Positions 50,862-60,226 of a stretch of DNA of 64,000 bases are shown here, in pieces. Made by a program: the position numbers and the translations under genes. The notes beneath the pieces were generated by a model. The model was not told the origin of the DNA. It saw only the letters and a list, made by a program, of their open reading frames with translations, and did no database searches. The stretch comes from Arthrobacter sp. ov118 (GTDB taxonomy: Bacteria; Actinomycetota; Actinomycetes; Actinomycetales; Micrococcaceae): NCBI RefSeq assembly GCF_900116495.1, contig NZ_FPAY01000002.1:186001-250000 (forward strand), written 5' to 3'. Numbering within the stretch: the first letter of the stretch is position 1; each line of letters starts with the position of its first letter.

Positions 50862-53225
50862 ATGACTGACCAGCTCACTTCCCCCAGCAGCAGCGCTTTC
50901 CCGTCCGCCTCGATCCTGGGCTACCCGCGCATCGGCCGTCGCCGCGAACTCAAGAAGGCCGTCGAGGCCTACTGGGCGGGCAAGATCGACGCCGCAGCCC
51001 TGGACGCTGCCGCCAAGGAGATCCAGCTCGGCACCGCCAAGCGCCTCCAGGGCCTGGGCCTGACCGAGGCTGCCGCCGTTCCCGGCACCTTCTCCTACTA
51101 CGACCAGGTGCTCGACGCCGCTGCCCACCTCGGCGCCGTGCCGGCCCGCTTCGGTAACCTCCTGAACGCCGAGGGCCAGCTGGACATCGACGGCTACTTC
51201 ACCCTCGCCCGCGGCAACAAGGACCAGCAGCCGCTGGAAATGACCAAGTGGTTCGACACCAACTACCACTACCTGGTGCCGGAAATCGGCCCGGAGACCA
51301 ACTTCGCCCTGACCTCCAACCGCATTGTCGAGGAATTCGAGTACGCCCTGGCCAACGGTGTGCAGACCCGCCCATACATCGTCGGTCCGGTCACCTTCCT
51401 CCTGCTGAGCAAGGCCTCGGACGACGCCCCGGCCGGCTTCAGCCCGCTGTCCCGCCTCGAGGACATCCTTCCCGTCTACACCGCACTGCTGCAGAAGCTG
51501 GCCGCCGCCGGTGCCGGCTGGGTGCAGCTCGACGAGCCCGCCCTCGTCGTGGACCAGGAAACCTCCGTGCAGGAGATCCAGGCCGCCGTCGCCCGCTCCT
51601 ACGAAGTCCTCTCCGCCGCGGCCCCGCGCCCGCAGCTGTTTGTCTCCACCCCCTACGGTGCGCTCGACGGACTGCTCGGCACCCTGGCCGCCACCGGCAT
51701 CGACGCCCTGCACTTGGACGTCTTCAAGGGCGCGGTTCCCTCCGCCGCGGCCCTGGTCGCGCTCGGCAACAAGACCCTCGTCGCCGGCGTCGTGGACGGC
51801 CACAACATCTGGCGCAACGACCTCGCGGCCTCCGCGAAGAAGATCGCCGAGCTGCAGAAGTCCGTGGCTACGCTCGCCATCAGCACCTCCACCTCCACAC
51901 AGCACGTCCCGCACGACGTTGACGAGGAGGTCCAGCTGTCCGAGCAGCTGCGCAGCTGGCTGGCTTTCGCCGACCAGAAGACCGTTGAGGTTGTCACCCT
52001 GGCCGGGCTTCTGACCGACGCCGCGACTGGTGTTCAGTCAAGGGATGTCCAGCCTGCCATCGACGAGGCCAGCCGCATCATCGCCTCCCGCGCTGAAGCC
52101 GAGGGTGTCCGCCGCGCCGAGGTCCGCGCCCGCATCGAGGTCCTGACCCCGGCCGACTTCAACCGCTCCGAGTACTCGGTCCGCGAAGCCGCCCAAGAAG
52201 CAGCGCTGCACCTGCCGCCGCTGCCCACCACCACCATCGGCTCCTTCCCGCAGACCGCCGAAATCCGTTCGGCCCGCGCCCGCAACAACAAGGGCGACCT
52301 GACCAACGAGCAGTACGAGCAGCTCATGAAGGACGAGATCAAGCGCGTTGTGGAGCTCCAGGAAGAGCTCGGCTACGACGTTCTGGTGCACGGCGAGCCC
52401 GAGCGCAACGACATGGTCCAGTACTTCGCCGAGAACCTGGAAGGCTTCGACGTCACGGTCCACGGCTGGGTCCAGTCCTATGGCTCCCGCTGCACCCGCC
52501 CGTCGATCCTCTGGGGCGACGTCACCCGCAGCGCGCCGATCACGGTGGAATGGGCCAAGTACGCCCAGTCACTGACCAACAAGCCGATGAAGGGCATGCT
52601 CACCGGTCCGGTCACCATCCTGGCCTGGTCCTTCGTGCGCGATGACCAACCCCTCGGCGAGACGGCCAACCAGGTGGGCCTGGCGCTGCGCGACGAGATC
52701 GCCGACCTCGAAGCTGCCGGCATCAAAATCATCCAGGTTGACGAGCCGGCCCTGCGCGAACTGCTTCCGCTGCGCAAGGCCGACCAGGCCGCGTACCTGG
52801 ACTGGTCCGTCAACTCCTTCCGCCTGGCCACCGCCGGTGCAGCTGACGCCACACAGATCCACACCCACCTGTGCTACTCAGAGTTCGGCGTGATCATCGA
52901 CGCGATCGACGGCCTCGACGCCGACGTGACCTCGATCGAGGCCGCCCGCTCCCGCATGGAGGTTGTCCACGACCTCGAGTCCCACGGCTTCGGCCGCGGC
53001 GTTGGTCCGGGCGTGTACGACATCCACTCGCCGCGCGTGCCGGGTGAGCAGGAAGTCACGGAGCTGCTCAGCACCGCGGTCAAGCACGTCCCGTCCCGCC
53101 AGCTCTGGGTCAACCCGGACTGCGGCCTGAAGACCCGAGGCTACGCCGAGACCGAAGAGTCCCTGCGCAACCTGGTCACGGCCACCAAGACGGTCCGCGC
53201 CGGACTGCTGCAGGAAGCCAAGTAA
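50862..53225 (+). CDS. metE: Cobalamin-independent methionine synthase
   Basis: Transfers the methyl group of methyl-THF-triglutamate to homocysteine. The 787-aa protein has two TIM barrels: the N-terminal one starts ILGYPRIGRRRELKKA and the C-terminal one TTTIGSFPQTAEIR. Zinc ligands are visible as His669 and Cys671 (THLCYSEF), a Glu in TSIEAARS and Cys754 (NPDCGLKTR). The start ATG at 50862 follows AAGGACTTCC. Hairpins at 53260 and 53321 end the operon. Confidence 0.98.
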   Translation: MTDQLTSPSSSAFPSASILGYPRIGRRRELKKAVEAYWAGKIDAAALDAAAKEIQLGTAKRLQGLGLTEAAAVPGTFSYYDQVLDAAAHLGAVPARFGNLLNAEGQLDIDGYFTLARGNKDQQPLEMTKWFDTNYHYLVPEIGPETNFALTSNRIVEEFEYALANGVQTRPYIVGPVTFLLLSKASDDAPAGFSPLSRLEDILPVYTALLQKLAAAGAGWVQLDEPALVVDQETSVQEIQAAVARSYEVLSAAAPRPQLFVSTPYGALDGLLGTLAATGIDALHLDVFKGAVPSAAALVALGNKTLVAGVVDGHNIWRNDLAASAKKIAELQKSVATLAISTSTSTQHVPHDVDEEVQLSEQLRSWLAFADQKTVEVVTLAGLLTDAATGVQSRDVQPAIDEASRIIASRAEAEGVRRAEVRARIEVLTPADFNRSEYSVREAAQEAALHLPPLPTTTIGSFPQTAEIRSARARNNKGDLTNEQYEQLMKDEIKRVVELQEELGYDVLVHGEPERNDMVQYFAENLEGFDVTVHGWVQSYGSRCTRPSILWGDVTRSAPITVEWAKYAQSLTNKPMKGMLTGPVTILAWSFVRDDQPLGETANQVGLALRDEIADLEAAGIKIIQVDEPALRELLPLRKADQAAYLDWSVNSFRLATAGAADATQIHTHLCYSEFGVIIDAIDGLDADVTSIEAARSRMEVVHDLESHGFGRGVGPGVYDIHSPRVPGEQEVTELLSTAVKHVPSRQLWVNPDCGLKTRGYAETEESLRNLVTATKTVRAGLLQEAK

Positions 53226-53259
53226 TACGTGCCTAAATAAGAGAGCTCGCAGAGGCTTA

Positions 53260-53289
53260 AGGGCTGGCGCGGTCTACCGCGCCGGCCCT
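53260..53289 (+). terminator. Terminator after metE
   Basis: AGGGCTGGCGCGG (53260-53272) pairs with CCGCGCCGGCCCT (53277-53289) with one G.U pair and a 4-nt loop. Confidence 0.8.
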
Positions 53290-53320
53290 GAGAAGCGAGT
53301 GAAACTGCGAAGCGAGCGAA

Positions 53321-53355
53321 CGGGCGGCCGGTCACCTGATGGTGACCGCCGCCCG
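53321..53355. terminator. Second hairpin between metE and the convergent DUF2004 gene
   Basis: CGGGCGG-GGTCACC at 53321-53336 pairs with GGTGACC-GCCGCCCG at 53341-53355 with a small internal asymmetry; likely the terminator of the minus-strand gene. Confidence 0.7.
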
Positions 53356-53396
53356 TCGACGTTAATGCGGGCCGCAACGGAGCACCCGCTGGGGTG

Positions 53397-53903
53397 TTAG
53401 GACTCCCAGAGGATTTCGTCGTCGACGACGCCGTCCTCATCCGCGGAGGCGACCAGGACCTCGTCGGTGAAGTGCTGGCCCAGCGTGAAGTCCAGGACGA
53501 AGTAGCGTTCGGGCTGGCCGGGGTAGATGCCCACGTGGCCCAGTTTGAGGGCCTTGAGGAAGACCTCGTCGGTGAGCTGGCTCTTGTCCTCGACGCCGAA
53601 GACCTTCCTGAGGTGTTCGTTCTTGATCGCGTTGCAATGGAAGTGCCGGTATTCCTGCGGGCTGGTGCCTTCCTGCTCCAGTTCCTCGGCGATCATTTCG
53701 CGGACCTGGTCCACGAGTTCGGGCAGGAAGCGCAATCGGTAGTCAACCTTATGCATGGCCGCTTCGTCGAAATGGTCATGCGCATTGACATTGAGGTCAA
53801 GCTCCACGGTCTGGCCCGCCAGTTCATGGGTGGCGGTGAGATTATGGTCTCTTCCGTGGTTGAGCTCGACTTCGCCGAAGTGCTTGCTCGCTACCTTGTT
53901 CAT
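53397..53903 (-). CDS. DUF2004 domain protein
   Basis: A 168-aa acidic cytoplasmic protein. The N-terminal half MNKVASKHFGEVELNH followed by VELDLNVNAHDHFDEAAM matches the DUF2004 family, of unknown function. The C-terminal half (GIYPGQPERYFVLDFTLG, then acidic DEDGVVDDEILWES) looks like a small beta domain. ATG 53903 is chosen; ATG 53942 is an alternative with weak support. It is convergent with metE. Confidence 0.7.
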   Translation of the reverse strand: MNKVASKHFGEVELNHGRDHNLTATHELAGQTVELDLNVNAHDHFDEAAMHKVDYRLRFLPELVDQVREMIAEELEQEGTSPQEYRHFHCNAIKNEHLRKVFGVEDKSQLTDEVFLKALKLGHVGIYPGQPERYFVLDFTLGQHFTDEVLVASADEDGVVDDEILWES

Positions 53904-54016
53904 ATCTTCAACATAGTCCTGAAAACCGGACCATTCCAGCATTGGCAAGGTTTTCTCCGGCTTCGCCGGCGCCAGCACCGGTCGCCAGCGATGACGGCGT
54001 CGGCGGTCGGCCGGTG

Positions 54017-54238
54017 CTAGCCGGCCTCAGCGCCTTCCCAGTCGACGTTAACCCACCGTTGGCCTTCATCGTCCCAGGACTCCGAGTGGCCCAGCTGGGC
54101 GAGCTCGTCAAAACTGACGTCGATCCCGTGGCTGTGAAGCGTTTCGCGGAGTTCCTCGGTGGCGGCGCGGACGGCGGCGTCGATGACGTCCCTGCGGTCA
54201 GAGGCGACGGGTCGGGAAGCTGAATAGGTTGCTCTCAT
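54017..54238 (-). CDS. Small hypothetical protein
   Basis: A 73-aa protein: a basic Ser-rich start, a helix (DVIDAAVRAATEELRETL), then FDELAQLGHSESWDDEGQRW. AAGGA lies eight bases before ATG 54238, which supports real translation. I do not recognise the family. It lies between DUF2004 and the LysR gene, all on the minus strand. Confidence 0.55.
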   Translation of the reverse strand: MRATYSASRPVASDRRDVIDAAVRAATEELRETLHSHGIDVSFDELAQLGHSESWDDEGQRWVNVDWEGAEAG

Positions 54239-54323
54239 GGGGACCATCCTTATCGATCGCGCTCGGCATGGGAACCCCGCCGCCGTACCAGTTCCCCAGC
54301 CCTGTCGGCTCGGCGTTTCCGCC

Positions 54324-55244
54324 TCAGTCCTTCCGCGCGGTCCCGAGCCGGTGCATCGTCTCGGCCAGCAGATCCACGAAGAGCTGGACCTGAGCCGTCC
54401 GCTTCTCGTTGATCAGCAGGGCAAAAACATTCCGGGCCAGCCGGATCTCCGGGACATCGAGCACCACTACGCCGGCCGGCCGGTGCAGCAGGGCGAGCTC
54501 GGGGACCAGGGCGGCGCCGAGCCCGGCGGCCGCCATCTCCAGGCTCGCGTGGAAGTCGTCGCTGTAGGCCACCACGCGGGGGTGCAAGTTGCAGCTGGCG
54601 AAGAGCCGTTCGATCACGGTGGCGTCGGACGTGCCCGGGTGGTGCATGATCCAGGGCATGTCGGACAGATGCGTCGCGGCGATCTTGGAATCCGTACGGA
54701 TACCCCAAGCCGCCGGCAGCACCACCCGGAAGTTGTCGTCACCGATCCATTGCCGGTCCACGGTGTGCGGCCACGCGAGGCCGGACTGCCCCACCTGATA
54801 CACGAGAGCCACATCCAGCTCGCCCCCGGTCCGCAGGCCCATGATGGTCTGGGCCGGTTCCGCGACCGAGACCCGCAGGTCGATCCCGAGCTTCTTCCAC
54901 GCCGGATTCTGCAGGATCGGCGGGAGCACATAGGTGGCCAGACTCGGGAAGATGCCAAGCCGCAGTTCCTGGCTGGTGCTGTCCTCCGCCCGTGAGGCGG
55001 CGGCCATGAGCGCTTCAATGTCGGTGAGCACCTTGGCCGCGTGCCGCGTCATGACGACGGCGGCTTCCGTCGGCTGGATGCTGCGGGCCGCCCGCTGGAA
55101 CAAGGTGACGCCCGTGTCACGTTCCAGCGCCGACATTTGCTGGGAGACGGCCGAGGCCGTGTAGCCCAGGCGCGCCGCTGCGGCCGCAAACGATCCGAGC
55201 CGGATGACTTCCACGAGGGTCCGCAGATGAACGGGGTTGATCAA
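54324..55244 (-). CDS. LysR family transcriptional regulator
   Basis: A 306-aa regulator. The N-terminal helix-turn-helix (VHLRTLVEVIRLGSFAAAA, YTASAVSQQMSALERDTG) is followed by the periplasmic-binding-like effector domain from about residue 90 (QELRLGIFPSLATYVLPPIL). It is divergent from the FAD-oxidoreductase operon with 197 bases between, the usual layout when a LysR protein controls its neighbour. A role in regulating the fatty-acid methyltransferase operon is inferred from position. Confidence 0.9.
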   Translation of the reverse strand: MINPVHLRTLVEVIRLGSFAAAAARLGYTASAVSQQMSALERDTGVTLFQRAARSIQPTEAAVVMTRHAAKVLTDIEALMAAASRAEDSTSQELRLGIFPSLATYVLPPILQNPAWKKLGIDLRVSVAEPAQTIMGLRTGGELDVALVYQVGQSGLAWPHTVDRQWIGDDNFRVVLPAAWGIRTDSKIAATHLSDMPWIMHHPGTSDATVIERLFASCNLHPRVVAYSDDFHASLEMAAAGLGAALVPELALLHRPAGVVVLDVPEIRLARNVFALLINEKRTAQVQLFVDLLAETMHRLGTARKD

Positions 55245-55441
55245 GGGCTGCCCTTCGCCTGGTAGCTGGTCCGCCGGAGGGGGACCGGAAATCCCGCTTC
55301 ATTCTGGCATATCCGCCGGCACAGATCGCCACAGCTGCCCAAGCAGCCGATCTGAAGAATGCCGAAGTCTTACTCATCCGGCGGCCCGGCGGCTTCGAAT
55401 CGCCCATAAGACGTTTTGGGCGAGGCAACAGGAGCAGATCA

Positions 55442-56854
55442 GTGTCGCAAGCAGCAGGGATTCCGGCGGGCCGGCGCGTGGCCGTCATTGGCAGTGGTGT
55501 GGCGGGGCTGACCGCCGCGTACGTGCTGAACCGGGAGGACCGGGTAACCCTCTTCGAGGCGGACTCCCGGCTTGGCGGCCACGCCCATACTCACGACGTT
55601 CCACAGGACGGCGGCCCCACCCTGGGTGTGGACACCGGCTTCATCGTTCACAACGAACGGACCTACCCCACGCTGCTGCGCCTGTTCGCGGAACTCGGCG
55701 TCGAAACCCAGGACTCGGAAATGAGCATGTCCGTCCGCTGCGACGGCTGCGGCCTGGAATACGCCGGCGCCCGGCCCAACGCGAGCGGCATCATTCCCCG
55801 GCCGTCCACCTTGCTGCGCGGCCGCTACCTGCGGATGCTGCTGGAAGTCGCCCGGTTCCACCGCCGGGCCCGGGCCCTGCTCGCGGAGGGCGCGCCCGGC
55901 GAAGATCTCACCCTGGGGGAGTTCCTGGCCCGGGAGAGGTTCAGCAGCTACTTCATCGCGCACTTCATGACCCCCGTGGTCAGCGCCGTCTGGTCCTGCG
56001 ATCCCACCACCGCGCTGGCCTATCCCGCCCGCTACCTGTTCACATTCCTGGGCCACCATGGCCTGCTTGGCGTCAAGGGCTCGCCGCAGTGGCGCACGGT
56101 TACCGGCGGCTCGCGCACCTACGTCGACAAGGTTGCCGGAACGCTGCCGGACATCCGGCTCGCCAGCCCCGTCACCGAGGTGCACCGGCACGCCGACGGC
56201 GTCGACGTCACGTCCGCCCGGGGTACGTCCGCCCCGGGTACGCCTGCACGGGGTGCCGTGACGCTCACGGAGACCTTCGACGCCGTCGTGATTGCCACCC
56301 ACCCCGAGCAAGCCCTGCGCATGCTCGCCGATGCCTCGCCCGCCGAAGAGGACGCACTGGGCGGCATGCCGTACTCGGTCAACCACACGATCTTCCATCG
56401 GGACCCCGCCCTGCTGCCCGCCAGCCCCAACGCCCAGGCCTCCTGGAATTACCGGCTGCCCTCCTGCGACGCGCGCCCGGACAAGGTCCTGGTCAGCTAC
56501 GACATGACCCGGCTGCAGCGGCTGGAGCCCGTGGACGGGGGCCGGTACATCGTCAGCCTCGGCGAATCGGAACTGATTGGCGACGCCGCCGTTCTGGACC
56601 GGATGGTCTACGAGCACCCCCAGTACACGCCGGAGTCGCTGAAGGCCCAGGAACGGATCCTCGGGCTCGGCGACGGGCGGCTGGCCTTCGCAGGCGCCTA
56701 CCACGGCTGGGGATTCCACGAGGACGGCGCCTTGTCCGGCCTCAAAGCTGCCGCCCGGCTGGGACGCGACTGGGACCGGCTCACGGCCGCCAGCGGCCCT
56801 GCCTCAGGATCCGGCCCCCAGGACCTCCAGCCCGCCGCCGCGGAGGTACCATGA
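55442..56854 (+). CDS. FAD-dependent amine oxidase-like protein (COG2907 type)
   Basis: A 470-aa flavoprotein with the dinucleotide-binding motif VAVIGSGVAGLTAAYVLN near residue 13, the GG-doublet motif DSRLGGHAHTHDV near 42 and a C-terminal FAD segment FAGAYHGWGFHEDGA. COG2907 proteins recur beside DUF1365 and Cfa-type methyltransferases, including Rv0449c in the M. tuberculosis sigK-ufaA1 region. They are thought to modify fatty acyl chains of phospholipids. GTG 55442 has AGGAG seven bases upstream. Its stop overlaps the next start (ATGA). Confidence 0.88.
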   Translation: MSQAAGIPAGRRVAVIGSGVAGLTAAYVLNREDRVTLFEADSRLGGHAHTHDVPQDGGPTLGVDTGFIVHNERTYPTLLRLFAELGVETQDSEMSMSVRCDGCGLEYAGARPNASGIIPRPSTLLRGRYLRMLLEVARFHRRARALLAEGAPGEDLTLGEFLARERFSSYFIAHFMTPVVSAVWSCDPTTALAYPARYLFTFLGHHGLLGVKGSPQWRTVTGGSRTYVDKVAGTLPDIRLASPVTEVHRHADGVDVTSARGTSAPGTPARGAVTLTETFDAVVIATHPEQALRMLADASPAEEDALGGMPYSVNHTIFHRDPALLPASPNAQASWNYRLPSCDARPDKVLVSYDMTRLQRLEPVDGGRYIVSLGESELIGDAAVLDRMVYEHPQYTPESLKAQERILGLGDGRLAFAGAYHGWGFHEDGALSGLKAAARLGRDWDRLTAASGPASGSGPQDLQPAAAEVP

Positions 56855-57594
56855 GCGCCGCCGCCCCAGTCCCCGCGGCCATCTACCGCACGTCGATCTC
56901 CCATGTGCGGCGCACTCCGCTGCGCAACGCCTTCACCTATCGGAGCTACAGCTGGTATGTCGACGTCGACCGGCTCCCGCAGCTGCCGCGCCCGCTCCGG
57001 CCGCTGGCCGGCTTCCGGGTGGAGGACCACCTCGGCGACCCGGACGGCACCCTGCGCGGCAACGTGGAACGCTACCTTGACCTCCAGGGAATCGGGCTCG
57101 ACGGCGGACGCATCACCATGCTCGCCAGCGCCCGGGTGTTCGGGCACGTCTTCAACCCGCTCAGCGTGTTCTGGTGCCATGACGCCGCGGGGAACCTGCG
57201 CTGTGTCATCGCGGAGGTCCACAACACCTACGGGCAGCGGCACTGCTATCTCCTTGAAACGGACAGCGCCGGCCGGGCGAGCGTTTCGAAGGAGTTTTAC
57301 GTCTCGCCGTTCAACGACGTCGACGGCCAGTACCGCATGAAACTCCCCGAACCCGGGGAACGGCTGGCCGTATCGATTGTCCTGGAGCGGGAGGGGCACC
57401 AGCCCTTCATCGCCACCATGGACGGCGTCCGCCGGGAAGCGACCCCACGGAACATCGCGTCCGCGGCGCTCGCGGTACCCCTCGCCCCGCTGCGCGTCGC
57501 GGCGCAGATCCGCTGGCAGGGCATCAGGCTGTGGGCGCGCCGCCTGCCCATCATCAAGAGACCACACCACCCTTCACAGGAGGCAGTTCAGTGA
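56851..57594 (+). CDS. DUF1365 family protein
   Basis: A 247-aa protein containing the family hallmark segments: AIYRTSISHVRRTPLRNAF, ASARVFGHVFNPLSVFWC and VIAEVHNTYGQRHCYLL, plus SKEFYVSPFNDVDG. The biochemical role is not known; the family almost always neighbours COG2907 and Cfa genes (Rv0448c in M. tuberculosis). It starts inside the previous stop (ATGA) and its own TGA is overlapped by the GTG of the next gene, so translation is coupled along the operon. Confidence 0.9.
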   Translation: MSAAAPVPAAIYRTSISHVRRTPLRNAFTYRSYSWYVDVDRLPQLPRPLRPLAGFRVEDHLGDPDGTLRGNVERYLDLQGIGLDGGRITMLASARVFGHVFNPLSVFWCHDAAGNLRCVIAEVHNTYGQRHCYLLETDSAGRASVSKEFYVSPFNDVDGQYRMKLPEPGERLAVSIVLEREGHQPFIATMDGVRREATPRNIASAALAVPLAPLRVAAQIRWQGIRLWARRLPIIKRPHHPSQEAVQ

Positions 57595-59111
57595 CAATGA
57601 CCGAAGCGACCGGATCCGGTACGGGACGGGCCCAGGGCACCACCGATGTCAGCACTGATGTCAGCCCAGATGTCAGCACAATGCCGTTCACAGTTCCCTG
57701 CACTGTTCCCTATACAGTTCCGGGGCCACCCGTCACCATCGACGCGGCCATCTGGCCCAGCGTCGCGGCCGTGCCGTCGAGCCTTAAGGCCCGCGTAGCC
57801 GGACGCGTCGCAGACGCCATCTTCAGGGCCGCCGTCCGGAGCCTGCCGCTGGCCGTCCGCTACCCGGACGGCACGGTCCTGGGCAAAGCAGCCGTGGGCA
57901 ACGCAACGTTGGGCAGAGAAGCGTCGGACCTGGCTCCCGCGGGCACCGCCTACCCCGTCATGACCATCAACCGGCCAGAAGCGTTCGCCGCCCGGCTCGG
58001 CGATGGCGGACTGATCGGCCTGGGTGAGTCCTTCATGGCCGGCGACTGGGACGCCGATGACATCACCGCCGTCATGGAGGTTTTCGCCGCGCGGGTGGGG
58101 ACGCTCGTGCCGGAGCCGCTGCAGAAACTGCGCGCCCTGTACCTGCCGCGCCAGCCACGCAGGGAACGCAACACCGAAAAGAACACCCGCTCCAACATCT
58201 CGAGGCACTACGACCTCTCCAACGAGCTCTTCGCCACCTTCCTTGACAGCACCATGACGTACTCCAGCGCCCTCTTCCCGGAAAGCGGCGACGCGCTCCG
58301 GACCGTGGCCTGGGACGGCCTGGCCGACGCCCAGCAGGCCAAGATCGACCGTCTGCTGGACAAGGCGGGCGTCAGGGAAGGCACCCGCGTCCTGGAAATC
58401 GGCACCGGCTGGGGGGAGCTGGCTTTGCGCGCCGCCGCCCGCGGCGCCACGGTCTACTCAGTGACCCTCTCCAGCGAGCAGCAGGAATTGGCCCGGCAGC
58501 GCGTGGCCGACGCCGGCTACGCGGACGCCGTCACCATCGAGCTCAAGGACTACCGCGCCGTCGAGGGCGAGTATGACGCCATCGTCTCGGTCGAAATGAT
58601 CGAGGCGGTCGGCTTCGAATACTGGGCCACGTACTTCCAGACCATCGAGCGCGTCCTGGCCCCCGGCGGCAAGGTGGCCATCCAGGCCATCACGATCTCC
58701 CACGACCGGCTGATGGCCACCCGTACCGGCTACACCTGGGTGCACAAGTACATCTTCCCCGGCGGGCTCATTCCCTCTGTCCGGGCCATCGAGGACGTCA
58801 CCGAGAAGCAGACCGGACTGCGTGTCCGCGAACGCCTCGCCATGGGCGAGCACTACGCCCAGACCCTGCGGCTCTGGGAGGAACGGTTCATGGGCCGCGC
58901 GGACGAGGTCGGGGCCATGGGCTTTGACGCCGTCTTCCAGCGGATGTGGCTGTTCTACCTCTGCTACTGCCGGGCCGGATTCGAGACCGGCTACCTCGAC
59001 GTGCAACAGATCGTGCTCGACCACGCTTTTCCGAAGAGTGCCGCCGCCAACGGCGTCGCCGCCAACAGCACCGTCGCCAACAGCACCGCCGCCGAGGGGG
59101 CAAGCGCGTGA
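57591..59111 (+). CDS. Cyclopropane-fatty-acyl-phospholipid synthase family methyltransferase, first copy
   Basis: A 506-aa SAM-dependent enzyme acting on unsaturated phospholipid acyl chains. An N-terminal non-catalytic domain (about 40-190) is followed by ISRHYDLSNELFATFLD and the SAM site LEIGTGWGELALRAA near 267. VEMIEAVGFEYW and the acyl-binding YCRAGFETGYLDVQQ follow. The product could be cyclopropane, methyl-branched or furan-type. It matches UfaA1 (Rv0447c) in neighbourhood. The first 50 residues contain Thr/Val/Pro repeats. GTG 57591 overlaps the DUF1365 stop. Confidence 0.9.
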   Translation: MTMTEATGSGTGRAQGTTDVSTDVSPDVSTMPFTVPCTVPYTVPGPPVTIDAAIWPSVAAVPSSLKARVAGRVADAIFRAAVRSLPLAVRYPDGTVLGKAAVGNATLGREASDLAPAGTAYPVMTINRPEAFAARLGDGGLIGLGESFMAGDWDADDITAVMEVFAARVGTLVPEPLQKLRALYLPRQPRRERNTEKNTRSNISRHYDLSNELFATFLDSTMTYSSALFPESGDALRTVAWDGLADAQQAKIDRLLDKAGVREGTRVLEIGTGWGELALRAAARGATVYSVTLSSEQQELARQRVADAGYADAVTIELKDYRAVEGEYDAIVSVEMIEAVGFEYWATYFQTIERVLAPGGKVAIQAITISHDRLMATRTGYTWVHKYIFPGGLIPSVRAIEDVTEKQTGLRVRERLAMGEHYAQTLRLWEERFMGRADEVGAMGFDAVFQRMWLFYLCYCRAGFETGYLDVQQIVLDHAFPKSAAANGVAANSTVANSTAAEGASA

Positions 59112-60226
59112 CGGCGGCGCTCGCGGACACCATTGCCGACGTCCTGCGGCCCGTCGTCGGCGGGGAGCTGCCCGTGCGGCTGCTCGCTTGGGACGGCAGC
59201 GAGGCGGGACCGTCCGGCGCGCCGGTGGTGCGCCTGAACTCGCCGGACGCCATCCGCCGCCTGCTCTGGGCGCCGGGGGAGCTGGGCGCCGCCCAGGCCT
59301 ACGTCACCGGTGAGCTCGACGTCGACGGCGACCTCAACTCCACCCTGCAGCACCTGTGGAAAGTGGTCCGGGACCGCGGCCTCACCGGCATCCGCCCCAC
59401 GCCCGCACTGCTGGCCGGCGTCGCGCGGATCGCCAAGGATGCCGGGGCCCTGGGCGCCCCGCCCCAGCCGCCGGCCAGCCAGGCGCGGGTGAAGGGCCGG
59501 CTGCACAGCCTGCTCCGGGACCGGGCGGCCATCAGCCACCACTACGATCTCAGCAACGACTTCTACGCCCTGATCCTGGACCCGCAAATGGCCTACTCCA
59601 GCGGCTACTGGACCGACTCCGCTCCCGGCTACGGGCTCGAGGACGCGCAGCGGGACAAGCTGGACCTGGTCTGCCAGAAGATCGGACTGGTGCCCGGCAT
59701 GCGGATGCTCGACGTCGGCTGCGGCTGGGGTTCGCTGAGCCTGCACGCGGCGCAGCACTACGGCGTCGACGTCGTCGGGGTCACCCTCTCCGCGGAGCAG
59801 AAGGCCTTCATCGATGCCCGCATCAAGCAGCGCGGACTCGAGGGCCGGGTGGAGATCCGGGTCCAGGACTACCGCGAGATCCCGGACGGACCGTTCGACG
59901 CTGTCGCCTCCCTGGAGATGGGCGAGCACGTCGGCCAGCGCAACTATCCCGTCTACACGGCAGCTCTCTTCCACAACGTCAGGCCCGGCGGCCGGGTCCT
60001 GGTCCAGCAGATGTCCCGCCACGGCAAACACCCCGGCGGCGGCCCGTTCATTGAGTCCTTCATCGCCCCGGACATGCACATGCGCCCGGTGGGGGAGACG
60101 CTGGGCTTCCTTGAAGGCGCCGGCTTCGAGATCGAGGGGGTGCAGGGCATGCGCCGGGACTACGTCCGCACGCTAGAGGCCTGGTACGGCCGGTTCGAGG
60201 AGAACCACGACGCCGCGTTGCGATGA
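59108..60226 (+). CDS. Cyclopropane-fatty-acyl-phospholipid synthase family methyltransferase, second copy, prematurely ended
   Basis: A 372-aa paralogue of the preceding enzyme. It has ISHHYDLSNDFYALILDPQM, SAM site MLDVGCGWGSLSLHAAQ near 200, ASLEMGEHVGQRNY (the bicarbonate/active-site region) and RRDYVRTLEAWYGRFEENH. The frame stops at 60224-60226 where the conserved C-terminal helix should begin. That helix is encoded in another frame immediately after (60223-60345), so the gene has a frameshift. Start GTG 59108 overlaps the previous stop. Confidence 0.88.
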   Translation: MTAALADTIADVLRPVVGGELPVRLLAWDGSEAGPSGAPVVRLNSPDAIRRLLWAPGELGAAQAYVTGELDVDGDLNSTLQHLWKVVRDRGLTGIRPTPALLAGVARIAKDAGALGAPPQPPASQARVKGRLHSLLRDRAAISHHYDLSNDFYALILDPQMAYSSGYWTDSAPGYGLEDAQRDKLDLVCQKIGLVPGMRMLDVGCGWGSLSLHAAQHYGVDVVGVTLSAEQKAFIDARIKQRGLEGRVEIRVQDYREIPDGPFDAVASLEMGEHVGQRNYPVYTAALFHNVRPGGRVLVQQMSRHGKHPGGGPFIESFIAPDMHMRPVGETLGFLEGAGFEIEGVQGMRRDYVRTLEAWYGRFEENHDAALR